Source of the DNA: Laburnicola sp. R22_1
Taxonomy: Eukaryota > Ascomycota > Dothideomycetes > Pleosporales > Didymosphaeriaceae
Direction of reading: 5' to 3'
Assembly: GCA_014281115.1 (NCBI GenBank)
Contig: JACONQ010000008.1
Location: forward strand, 2,480,001-2,544,000
Length of the DNA: 64,000 nucleotides
Shown here: positions 33,725 to 44,277 of the stretch, piece by piece
Position numbering within the stretch: the stretch's first letter is position 1
How the letters are laid out: every line of letters begins with the position of its first letter
The notes under the pieces: model-generated
Seen by the model: the letters and a program-made list of their open reading frames with translations, nothing else
Database searches by the model: none
What the model was told of the DNA's origin: nothing
Made by a program: the position numbers and the translations under genes

Positions 33725-34042
33725 TGTCAGATATCAGGTCACTGGAAATCACTGTGATTTCACTGTGAAATCCAGTAGTCACGTGCGTCCGATCACATGG
33801 TCTCCTTATAACGACAGTTGGTGTAACTTACAGTGATTTCACTGTGAGATCACTGTGAAATACACAAAGGAGACTGGCGTACTACTGTTACACTACTCCG
33901 CACTATTACTAGTGCGTCTTAGCGCTAGATAGATATTGCGTACGATAGCTGAGCTTCTCCGACAGAGATCACTCGACAATCAATTCATCATCAAATCCAT
34001 CACTTTCATCTCATCTCATCAAAGATACTTACGTATCTGACA
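33725..34042. mobile_element. Solo LTR of the Copia family found at 55654-61165
   Basis: 318 bp starting TGTCAGATA and ending TATCTGACA, flanked by the 5-bp direct repeat AGACT (33720-33724 and 34043-34047). It shares with the full Copia LTRs the blocks CACTGTGATTTCACTGTGAA, GTCCGATCA-ATGG and CTCATC-rich 3' end. It is what remains after LTR-LTR recombination. Confidence 0.92.
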
Positions 34043-37000
34043 AGACTAAGCTCTTTAAATTAGATAATCTAGAGATCTATCTACACCTAGCGCAGATCTA
34101 GTAGGCCTTTTAGGTGCTGTATACCTATCTCTTTAAATATGCCTTTTAGTGTCTTAGTATATTATAGTATTGCTACTTTATTAATACGTACATCCTCTAG
34201 CTTAGCTACCCTAGTAGGTATAAGGGTAAGGCGTATTAACTTCTAGAGCGATTCTAATATAGTAAAGAGAGGAGGTAGAGAATATAATAAGCAAGCGTTA
34301 CTAGGTATTTAAACCTATAGTACAGACTTATTGGGAGCTAGTTAATAGTTAATAGTTCTACCTATAGTAATGCGTTATATATACTTATAGCTTATAAGTA
34401 TAAAGTAGTTACTAATTTATGTATAGGTACAGTATACTAAAATAATATTATATAATTAATAACTAAGCGTATACAATATGGCTAGCTAACGTCCCTCTTA
34501 GTGAGAATAGCCTAATGAAAACGAATAAAAAATATTGGGTTTAAAGAAGTGGAAACGCTTATTCGGAAAGACTCGTGGATGCCTGATCTCTTAGGATCAG
34601 AGGATCGCCGTGGAACTCAGTCGTCCTGCACAACTTCGTCGAAGAATCTATGTATTATTTTCAGGTACGGAATTCCTTCTCCTTGATACTATCAGCACCG
34701 TTAGTAGAGGACGCAGTGCCTCGGCTCCTGCAAGCTCTTTCGCTAACATCTCATGTAGAAGCCCGAAATTCCGAGCAGAATTGATGTTACACTTTCTACC
34801 AAAATCCTGTCTACAATTTGGAACCCAAGCTTCTCGGTCACGCATTTTTGGCAGCGCACGAACGCGCCGACTCCACGACATATATCAAGTATATCTACGC
34901 AGAGGGATGCAATGTTCAGTGTTCTCACGATTGGCGGTGGCTCTCTCGGATGGAACGCCATATTTCAAACACAATTTCAACGATAACGACATAGAATTAG
35001 ACCGCGTTATTCAAACTATCACTCAGGAAGCTTCATTTGTCACACTCCCTAATAATTGTCTATGGAAATCAAAATAACATCAGCGGACTACAATTGCACC
35101 ACTGATAGCATGCTTCCCAAGACTCCAAAGATACTAAACACCACTCCGATCTTTAACCTAATTCATATATCCCTACCGTCTTCGCATCGATCAATTTATT
35201 AAGTCTTCTTCTCCTTTTTCTCCACTTACTACATATCATATTAGCCCATGTTATTTTCATACAAATAGATGTCTAGCTACTAGCCTATACCTATACCCAG
35301 ATTACGCCCACATTTAATCGGCGTGCCTAGCTTCTTCTTACCTTGTACGTAGCAATTGCATAAAAGAACAGCCTTGCTACACGTCTATCCTTTATGAAAC
35401 TAATTTCTTAAAACGTCCTTTTTTTTCCTTTCTGAATTTTGTTCTTTTTAAAATTTATAGAACGGACCTAACTACGTACACACGGACTGGCATGCGCCAA
35501 TCGAAAAGCAGACTATCCAAGAATAATAGTCCACCACGCACTCACCCACCCACCCACCCACTCGCTCACTCGTAAGCCGCGTATCCTCAAAAGCGTGCCT
35601 CCACTCATACCCAAATTCCAAAGCAAAGTTACCTACCATGGGTTTATTGTAAATAGTAGCAGCTAGCTAGCTAGCTACATATAGTACCTGGTTGTGAAAT
35701 TAGGTCACGTACCGCCCGCCCCACCCAGGTTTATGCGCGGCCACAACAAGAGCAATATAAAACAGTACAACGCAGAGGTAGAGGTAGAGGGAGAAAGCGG
35801 TGAGGTGCGTACCGCTGTTTAGGTTGTTGGAGACGGCGGGGCCGCAGAGGGCGGTTTGGGTTTGGGCAGGACCGGACTGCGAGAGTCGAGACCGAGGTTA
35901 GCTGGTATTTCTCGGGTGTTTGTTTTTTTTCCTTTTCAGTTGGGAGGTGCGAGGGTGGGACGCACGGTGCGTGGAAGGGGTGTCTTGACGACCGCGTGGC
36001 TTGTAGCGGTGTCTAGGAGGGTTGGTAGGATAATTATGGAGGGGAACATTTTGGAGGGGCGGTGGGTGGGGCTTGAGTATAGGGTGAAGAGAATAATGAG
36101 AAAGTGGTTTAGTATCAGAGGTAGTAGCAGGTATGTGTCTACGACTATCTCTTTTCATATCTGGACGGTTGATCTTGGGACGGAGTTCCATGTTGGGTGG
36201 TTGTTGCGATGCTGTTTCTCCACCAACGATGGATCGGTATTCATCTATTTAGTGGCGGGGGGACGACCTTGCTACCGGCGGTTGATGGAATGGAAGATTC
36301 GTAGTCGGATTCTTCCGGGTGGGAGTAGGAGAGGTCTTTGCCGGTGATGTGTAGCGGATGACAAAGGGGGGTGGGGGGTTATTTATTTTGCGGTTGATCT
36401 CTTGGTATGGTTTTCCTCTCTTGACATACATAGTCCCGTGTACACGGCGCTGTGTTGTAAAGCAGGCCAAACGCACTCTATGAAATAGAGAAAATACTCC
36501 TTTCGAGGAGAGGCGGAATGAACGAGGTGCATGCCAGTGAAAACGTTAAACAGAAGAATGAAGTACCGGGTGATTAAAATTTTCATAGGGTCGTAGTCAA
36601 GTACGAGTCGTATATCAACTCCACCAATCTGAGTGCGTGATATGATTACACAACAGCAGCGGTAGCGCGACTATTGACATGACATTTCACCAAAACAACG
36701 ACCGCGAATGCCAACCTGTAACAAAACGGAAAACAATACCGAGAAGCCCAGCCAAATCGTAACCCCACAGACCATCACTCGAGAGTTCTCCCCATCTTAA
36801 CAATAGAGTTTAGCTTCGTCTCGCGGGCGACGGACAACAAGTCCGAGTCCAATAGCGGAGCTTCAGCAAGGGACGTCGTGATACAACGTCACCATCATGA
36901 GACGGTATCGGGCTTTATCTCGAGGAACCAGACGAGCCTATCGGAAAAGGGGCTAGAAGCATCCATACGGACGGGGAGTCATCGTACCACATAGATTCCG

Positions 37001-37718
37001 TGATGCCGTATCTCGATTCTGCAACCGCCCTTTGGAAGACCCACCCAATCAATACCCGCAAGCCTGGGACTTCCGCATACCGACATATGCGACCCACGCA
37101 TGGTCAGAGTGGGACAAGTATGGTACGTATCCACTACCGGTGCCTTTGCAGATATTCATTTTCGCTCTGCTCGCCAAATTCCTGTGTAACCTGGAGAGGA
37201 GTTTTGCAACGCCAAGAGAAGAGCGGTGTGAACTCAAAGAACCATGACACACAATGGTCTCCCATTAGACCATCTTTTTGATTTTTCTTTCTTCGGTAAA
37301 CGACAAAGTCGCAGGACTCCACCCGGCAAGGATAGCACCCTACAAGTGCGGAAGCTGCCGAAATTTTGCACAAGGCAAGGGATTTGGTCCATGGGATCGG
37401 AACCGGGGATTTGGAAGCCCGGGATAATGGGAAGGAAGCGCCCTGGGTCGAAGGGGTAGTACAAGGGCTCCCGGAGTAAGGCGGTGAAGTGAAGGACGCG
37501 GAAACTACTGCAAGAGGAATGCAGCCGGCTTCCCGCGGAGAAATTCGAAAATTGGCCCAGAGAATGGTCAGACATTGATCAAGGCCCTTGCACCAGGCAG
37601 CTCCACTGTGTGCAATGAGAATCTCCGTTGTCGGAAAGGTTGACTTTGTTTGGGATGAATCTGTGACTACTACGCAGAGGTGCGTTCCCACTAGCACCAC
37701 GTGTGCTCGCTAAAGCTG
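34043..37718. other. Long region without a supported gene
   Basis: 34043-34500 is AT-rich and decayed. From 34500 to 35080 composition is coding-like, but frames are broken (see 34610-35077). 35100-36600 is noncoding with simple runs (CCCA near 35540, CTAG near 35660). Overlapping frames on both strands at 35856-36586 and 37000-37700 have no motifs. A frame near 37032-37130 ends at a GGTACGT donor-like site and might be an exon, but no partner exon was found. Confidence 0.5.
34610..35077 (+). other. Possible decayed coding remnant
   Basis: An open frame of about 155 codons coexists with a second frame that also reads like protein in pieces (EDAVPRLLQALSLTSH, later CNVQCSHDWRWLSRM) but has stops. 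No domain is recognised in either. This may be a gene fragment damaged by RIP next to the solo LTR; it may equally be noncoding. Confidence 0.25.
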
Positions 37719-38887
37719 TCAGCGACCAGCACGCTGCCTCTCCACCTCGTCCCGAAATAGGTTCGTCCCCGGCGCAGGCCGAATACCGTCATCACTCATC
37801 AGACTGCCCAGGCTGTTGTCACGGCTATGGCCCCGCACTGTGTCGTTGTACTGTGGCTGCACGCCCCTGTCTTCCAGCCTAATCGCACCTTCCTTCCCCA
37901 AACCCATGCGCTGCCTCCTGCTTTTGCCTACACCGTAACCTCGTTTGCGGCGGCCCATGATATTTCCGAGTCCAATGACACGTTGCTTGCGCATCCCGAT
38001 GAACAAACCCCCAACGATCAAGAGTACGAACCCTAGCCCGACTGGGAGGCCTATCATCAAGCCCTCCTTATTGATTGAGTTCTTGGGACTCGCGGGTAAG
38101 TGGCGAGCAGGTTCGTTTTGGAGGGTGAACATGGGACCGTCGTAGGGTTTGGCTTGAGATGTTGGATCGCTTGCCTTGAAGTTTAGAATGCGGAAAGTCA
38201 AGTTGTACATGGAGTAACCTGGACAAGCGTTAGAGACAATTCTGGCAAGCCTGGAATCGTAGTTCTGCGCTTGCCTTGGAGCCATTCCCTCTCCATTTTC
38301 ACAGCCAAATTGCCCCAGCCGTTCCGAATCTTGTCCGATGACCATGCTTCCACCGCCGAGTCGTTCGCCCACTGGATCTTGACCTGGACCGTCGAGTTGG
38401 CATCGTCGAAGAACTTTGGGTTCCAGGCTACGTAGTACGTCTTGCCAACGTAAAGCGTGTCTTTGTCGAAGGGCCGGCAAAATGGCTTCCCCTCGTCGCC
38501 GCAGGTGGGGAAGTCCGTGCTGAGAGGTTCGGGAAGACCAGTCCGCGAGAAGGTGTACGTTGTGGTGGGCTCTGTAGTGCTGGCTTCTGTGGCAGTGGCA
38601 TTGGTCCCAGTTGGCTGGGGCAGCAGCGCTTCGTAGGTAGTGGTACTGCCATCGCTTAACGTTTGCTGAACTAGAGCGACCGTGTCGCGGGACGTCGCCG
38701 ATGTAGATGTCTCCTCGGCAGAACTGGAAGCAGAGGCGGTGGTGATGGAGCTGCTGCCATCTACCTGCTCTTAGCACAAGCATAGACGGATTAGGTAGCG
38801 AAACTCACCTTGCCGCTGAGCGACCAGAGGACCAGCGGAAGCGCCAAGGAGCACGCTCGAAAGAGCGAAGATGCAGCTTGGACGCAT
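37719..38887 (-). CDS. Type I membrane protein, DUF7137-like
   Basis: Exons 38887-38809, 38769-38275 and 38218-37719 give 357 aa. Intron 1 is only 39 bp. Intron 2 (56 bp) has a GC donor (AAG|GCAAGC) with a TCTAAC branch and GTCCAG acceptor; the total length being a multiple of three supports both. A signal peptide (MRPSCIFALSSVLLGASA) is followed by a Ser/Thr-rich linker and an ectodomain (LSTDFPTCGDEGKPFCRPF, YVGKTYYVAWNPKFF). One membrane helix follows (GLMIGLPVGLGFVLLIVGGL), then a basic cytoplasmic tail of about 95 residues. The layout matches fungal wall- or surface-associated proteins of this family, of unknown role. It is divergent with the thioredoxin-like gene. The family name is from memory of the domain pattern. 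Confidence 0.8.
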
Positions 38888-39418
38888 CGTCAGCTATCAC
38901 CGCCAGGGGCTAAACCTGCACAACTCTTCCACACTCCCACGCTTCCTGCGGTGAGCGCGCAGCTGAACCTACAACAGAGTAGTATACAAGATGTCCAGAA
39001 CAAGAGGTTGTTTGGTAGCGCGGATGGTGGAGCGGAGCTCCGCCCGTCCAGTGAGGAGGGAAAGGGGCGAGCCAATCTCACAGCAACAAAACGGACCGGG
39101 GGGCTGCCAAGACAGGCAAACCGCCCATCACCACCCGCGTCGCCATCAAGGCCGCGCTGCTGCCTTGCCATCTGCCACGGTCCATTGCGTGCTTCCCTCG
39201 CCGTGTTTGCACATAGCTACACCTACGACGCTTCTCGCCGCCGACAATCCACAGGCTCGCTCGCGCATCTTGCCGGTCCCGCTGCCAACGCCCCCACATT
39301 CTTTTGCGCGAACACCTGGCCAGACCCTGTCAACTCGACTGCGGCACTGCATCATCCTAGCGATTCCTGGCCTGCCTCATCACTCCTCCTCCACCACCCC
39401 CTCCCACACATCGCGACA

Positions 39419-40358
39419 ATGCGCCCCTCATCAGCGCTTCTTCTGGCCTTCTCGGCTCTAGCGCTCGCTGACGAGCAGGTGCCGCTGCTCGACAAGATCA
39501 AGGGCTTCTGGAACCAAGCAACTGCCGCCGTTTCCTCGGCTGTGCCCGCCGCCGCCCCGTCAGCGCCACTCAAGGCCGCATCTGCGAAGGCTGCCGAGCA
39601 GATCCAGCATGAGCTCACCCTGGAGAACTGGAAAGAGACGTTGACAGTCGATCCCACGGCAAGCTCACCCACGACGCAGGACTGGCTTGTGTACATCACC
39701 GGCGGCAATGTGACGTGCTTTGGATTATGCGGTAATACGACAAAAGCCTGGAATGTAGGCCTCTAATCTCATCTAGATGTCCAGCTGTCGCTGACTTTTT
39801 ATCGCGCGTGCGGCCATTCATCGCACAATCAGGATGCTAACACGTCGGCAGAACTCGCTTCCTCTCCTTGCGGCACAGCCAAACGCGCCCAAGTTTGCCG
39901 TCGTCGATTGCGACAAGGAGCAGATCTTCTGCAACTCGTGGTCCGTCGGCCCGCCGTCGCTGTACCACTTCCAGATCCCCAAGCCGCTCGCCGACCAGTC
40001 CGCCCCTGCGCCCACCGTCCGCTACTTGCCCCTGAACCGCACCTCCACTACCACGGAGACCTTCAAGACGCTTTTCGTAGACAAGGAGTATGAGAACACT
40101 GCGCCGTACGAGGGCCCATGGCATCCGTTCAATGGCCCTATCCAGGAGTATGGTCTGGCCGTCCCGCTCGCCTACGTACTCTGGGCTTTCTCCAAGATGC
40201 CGTCCTGGTTGCCCATGATTCTCATCTCGCTCATGAGCAGGTCCTTCATGTAAGTCTATTATTAATCTCCACCCGTGTCTCGATATGCTGACCCGTTCAG
40301 GGGCCGCCGCGCAGGTGCTCCAGCTGGCCCACAGCAAGGTGCTCGCCCGGCGCAGTAG
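39419..40358 (+). CDS. Thioredoxin-like membrane protein, probably ER
   Basis: Exons 39419-39754, 39852-40249 and 40301-40358 with introns of 97 and 51 bp encode 263 aa. A signal peptide (MRPSSALLLAFSALALA) leads to an Ala-rich helical stretch and a thioredoxin-like region: DWLVYITGGNVTCFGLCGN, then KFAVVDCDKEQIFCNSW and GPPSLYHFQIP. The usual CxxC is replaced by C-x3-C (CFGLC), so redox activity is uncertain. Near residue 220 is a hydrophobic helix (GLAVPLAYVLWAF, LPMILISLM), and the short last exon adds a basic tail (GRRAGAPAGP). I do not recognise a specific orthologue. Topology and secretion route are inferred from sequence. Confidence 0.78.
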
Positions 40359-40790
40359 AGTGGCGTTCCTATCCGAGGGGCAGTACGCTGCAGGCTGGTC
40401 TGATGGTACTCTGGGGGAGAAGAATATCGACTTCGACTTGTCAATGTAAATTTTGCTTTTGCTAGGGAACGGATGTTCATTGGTAGTAACTTGTAATTGG
40501 CACGTCTGCGGGCGTGGTTTACGGCCGCGGTAAAGGGCGACATTGGACATGGGCGAAGCGCGGGATTTGTTGTTTGGCGCACAACGATACATGTGGTTAG
40601 GACTAAATATACCTGTCGTTTCGGCGTTTGAACGCACTCTTTATCCAAGTTGAAGTGAGATGCATGAACCATTGCGCGCTTGGCCAATCAAACGCATGGG
40701 CCTCGGTTGAACGTCGGCGCAAACCCCAAAATCTCGCGACGCTCCAAGCTGCGCTGCGCGACCCCATCTCTATTCGCACATAGACACACC
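40359..40790. other. Intergenic, promoter side of mL61
   Basis: Holds the 3' end of the thioredoxin-like gene and the mL61 upstream region. CCAATCAAACGCATG at 40683-40697 includes a CCAAT motif about 105 bp before the mL61 start. Confidence 0.5.
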
Positions 40791-41614
40791 ATGGTCAGCG
40801 TAATAAAGCGGATGCGCAAGTTGCGCCAAGTAAGCCTCCTCCGTCCACAAATAACGATTGACCTCTGGCAATGCTAACAACCGGCGCAGAAGGTACACCA
40901 CACCACGCCCCTCCGCATCACCCCCGAAATCTCTCCTCTCGACAGGCCACACACGACACGTACTGCTAAGAAGCGCACAACGTACTGACAGCGCCCAACT
41001 AGCTACTCTGGATCCGCAACGGGCCAGGCTCCATCGTCCTCCCCAAAGAAGTCACGAGGATCAGCCTCGAGTTCCACAAAAAACTCATCGGCGGCCAGCA
41101 TCGAGGAGCGAGGTACGTTTCCAATCCCCCATACCCTTCCATCCCCGATAGAAAGCTAACCCCTGCCTCCACCTCTACCAGACACTTCTGGCACCAGATG
41201 CTCCCCTCCATAAAATACCGCAACCCCGCCATCCCCGTCTCCGTAAAACGCCACGACGACATCGCCGGCCCCGCCTTCCTCCACGTCTACACATCCACAA
41301 CCCCCGCACAACCCGACTCCAATGCTCCAACGCCCGGCGCGCAAACCACCCTCGCCCCCGACACCTCGACGCCCACATGGACCATTGATATCAAAACAAG
41401 TCATGAGAGCGACATCTTACAGACGCTGATAGAAAAGACGGGGGCCAAGGTTTTAGAGACGCCGCCAGAGGAGGCGGAGGAGATGGAGGAGATGGAGGTC
41501 TTTAAAGAGAAGAGCGAGAGGGATAGAGTGGAGGTGAGGGAGAAGTTGATGAAGGAGAGGAGGGAGCAGGAATTGTTGAGGTTGGCGAGGGGTGAGTCGT
41601 CGGCTGCGACATAG
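40791..41614 (+). CDS. MRP49: Mitochondrial large-subunit ribosomal protein mL61 (MRP49 type)
   Basis: Exons 40791-40829, 41003-41112 and 41182-41614 give 193 aa. The first exon is 13 codons (MVSVIKRMRKLRQ). The L51/S25/CI-B8-type domain follows: LLWIRNGPGSIVLPKEVTR, HRGARHFWHQMLPSIKYRNP (RHF created by splice) and IPVSVKRH. The C-terminal 70 residues are a charged coiled coil (PPEEAEEMEEMEVF, then KLMKERREQELLRLA). The 173-bp first intron contains internal splice sites that could include a 3-nt AAG micro-exon, adding Lys in RQ-K-LLWIR as in some fungal homologues; this cannot be decided here. The gene is convergent with GET2. Confidence 0.88.
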
Positions 41615-42157
41615 GGAATGGATGGTATGCTGGGTGGTGACCGTGGCAAGGGGGAGATGTGGTGGATGGAGAGATTGTATGATATTGTTGGTGTACTGCA
41701 CGGGGATGTAAACAAGAGCTGTACATATCATGTGTATTGTACCAGTATCAGGCATATGTGGTAAAACATTGGAAGTTCAAATCCGGCATCATGGCATTCT
41801 GCGGACAAGGCAAAGTCACCATCGACTTTTGGCCATAGGGAACTAGCAGTGGCTTGGCTGATCGGATTCCCGAGCGCGGTCCTCCGCTCCGTATAAGCTC
41901 CACCGATCACTGTTGTGACCCGGATTCTTGGTAGCTGCAACGGCTACCCGTGGCCTGCTGCACCCCGCACCACCAGTGCGACATGATGCGGACCACATGA
42001 TGCGCACCACTTGCTGTGCGTTGGGATGTTTCTTGTGCATGCTTGGACCAACTCTCGTTCCACAAGTCATACATTTGTTTTCGCTAGCGTGATACCATTA
42101 GTTGAACTCGACGCGCTGATGACACTGGTATAGGTCGCAGACTACCTGGGGCCGTAT
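41615..42157. other. Convergent intergenic region (mL61/GET2 3' ends)
   Basis: No supported gene. A near-repeat ACATGATGCGGACC/ACATGATGCGCACC lies at 41980-42008. Short frames on the minus strand are low-complexity. Confidence 0.5.
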
Positions 42158-43146
42158 TCACGCAGCCGCACCTCCCTTGAAAAAGCTTGCGGCTCCGAGG
42201 ACAAAGACGACCACCATGGCGTCGCTCACCACGGTGCTATATATCACGCTGTATCGTCCGACGACTCGGACGTATCCCGCGTACGGCTCCGGCAGCAACT
42301 GGCCAATGGTACTCAGGATGCCGCTGCCTTGCAGCCGCCCGCGCTCAATGTAGTAGCGAGAGGTCTGGAGGACGACTTCAAATGTAGCGAAGAGGTAGAA
42401 GAAGTGCGCGAAATTGTCTGCCGGAGTGCTGTTACCCGTCCACTCGTCGTCGTCGACGTGATCGCGCGAAAGCTTGGAGCCCGTGAAAGGTGTGAGGCAG
42501 ACGATGTAGATTGCGAGGCCGAGCGAGAAGAGTGCGTGGACAAGGCGCCATATCCACGCAGAGGACTGCTCTGGAGGAGGCTCCGGTGCGTTCCCGCCCA
42601 TGGCCGAAAAGAGATTCGCAAGGCCAGGGGGGAGATGGCCTGGCTGTCCGCCTGGCTGTCCCGGTGCGCCAGGCATTCCGCCGGCGGCTCCACCCATCAT
42701 TTGTTGCAACATGGCCATCATGTCCTGCGCGCCCTCCGGGGCCTCTCCCGCACCACCGAACGGGGGGAGGGACGTGTTCCCGTCAAAAGAGAAGGGCGAG
42801 GGCGGGCGCGGCTGGGAGGCGGGCGCATAGTGGTGCTCCGAAATATCAATCTCTTCGGGATCTGGGGTTGCTGTGCCCGGTGGTGCAGCCGGTGTGGGCT
42901 TGGCTGAGCAATGGTTAGCGGTGCACGGCTTGGATTCGAGGCAGTGACAAAAGCACATGTGGGCATACCGGGGAGATCCTTCTTCACGTCCCTGTGAGTG
43001 CCCCCTTGGAGAGCAGTAATGGCCTGCAGGCGACTCTCGCCCGCCTGCAGCTTGGCGGCCCGTCGCTCTCTCCGCAAGCGTGCCTGCTGCTGCGCGGGCG
43101 ACTCGTCGGGGGCGGCGCCTGTTGCGGAGGCGGGTGCATCGGCCAT
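42158..43146 (-). CDS. GET2: GET complex subunit GET2
   Basis: Exons 43146-42969 and 42903-42158 with a 65-bp intron (GTATGC donor, GCTAAC branch, CTCAG acceptor) encode 307 aa. The N-terminal cytosolic part has the basic LRRERRAAKLQAG motif that recruits Get3 in this family, then a Pro/Gly/Met-rich linker (DMMAMLQQMMGGAAGGMPG). Three membrane segments follow: WIWRLVHALFSLGLAIYIVCL, NFAHFFYLFATFEVVLQ and SVIYSTVVSDAMVVVFVLGA. It acts in the ER membrane with GET1 to insert tail-anchored proteins. The upstream frame extends further, but only with a GTG, so the ATG giving MADAPASATG is chosen. Confidence 0.9.
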
Positions 43147-44277
43147 GGTCGCGGCGTATGGGGTGGATGGCGATGCGACGTTTGGGCGGGGCGGGTGGTG
43201 GGCACTGGTGGCCACAGCAGATATTCCTGGTGTTGACTCTGTTGAGGTCAGTGCCCCAGGTCGTCTGCGTCGTCATACTGACGCTAACCCAATTCACTCT
43301 AGCACCCGGCTTGCGTGTTCGCTCCACACTGCCGTGTGCCACAGGCCCACAGTGCCACTGCACATCTTGCGACCCCATTCCGACTGTGCTTGCACCGTTG
43401 TCCCGGTCCCGGCGCTTCGTGCTCACCGTTTTCTCGCCGTTCGCGGCTGCTGGACAAGCAAGGCTTAAGTTCTCTATATCGCGCAGACAATTTGCACTTT
43501 CTCTCAGCATTACTGACAGCTGTCTTTCTGTTGTCGAAAAGGACGACCTGTGCCCAATTTACATTCCTTGAACTCCAGAATTTGCCCTCGGGTTTCGCTT
43601 CCTCCGCTCGGACGCCTACGATAAAGAAGGTAGCACAGAAAGGGTACATCACTAAGGTAGGCTGTATCCATTACGAGAGATGGGAAACCAATTACGCTAG
43701 ATACCACATACTACAATGCTGCCGGCCATTCACTCCTTGTATCGCCATTCCGTCTTTGCATCATCTCCTGTCCCTTTCTTTTCATCGCCCATCACGACTC
43801 ATTCCAGCCCGGCAGGCGTCCTTGTGCGAAGCGCCTGACCTCTCGCCATCACTGCCGTCTGCCAGTGTCACCGCAAAGTGGATCTCAAGAGGACTGTATC
43901 CACCGCCCAGGGCCGCTGTGCCATGGTGTATTCCGCCAATACCCATACTGTTGGAATATGTGTGTTCAGGTCCGGAATTGTTCGGGATCTCTCACTGGCA
44001 TGGCTTGCAGACCCCTATACGTACGTCCTGTGGACCAGCAAAAATGTCTGGAACCAAGAGAAAGCCGTGTCACGTCAACAACTTCTCCCGCAGCTTGTTT
44101 CCACGCCGCTTTGTAGCAACTGTTTCCTGCATAAATCAAGGTGGCACCAGTCGCCCGCCCAGCCAGTTTTGGGAGAGACATCGATCGCGCGAAGATTTCT
44201 TCGGACGACTGAAGCAGTTGAACACTGATACAGAGCCCAGGTCATTGTACGTCAGCAGACTCTGAAAGCCTTCCAAT
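43147..44277. other. Divergent intergenic region (GET2 and aminomutase promoters)
   Basis: A long plus-strand frame (43315-44265) exists but has no motifs, an atypical composition and no partner exon, so it is not called. Probable 5' leaders and promoters of two divergent genes. Confidence 0.5.

Noticed and set aside
35856..36347. 163-codon plus-strand frame
   Set aside because: G-rich, low-complexity translation with no recognisable features and an antisense frame of similar size.
37134..37700. 188-codon minus-strand frame
   Set aside because: No motif or plausible splicing; overlapping frames on both strands look equally random.
38810..39461. Plus-strand frames in the divergent promoter upstream of the thioredoxin-like gene
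   Set aside because: Run into the true start at 39419; composition is Pro/Ser/His-rich as expected of noncoding CT-rich DNA.
43315..44265. 316-codon plus-strand frame between GET2 and the aminomutase gene
   Set aside because: No domain, promoter-like position between divergent genes, overlapped by several other frames of equal quality.
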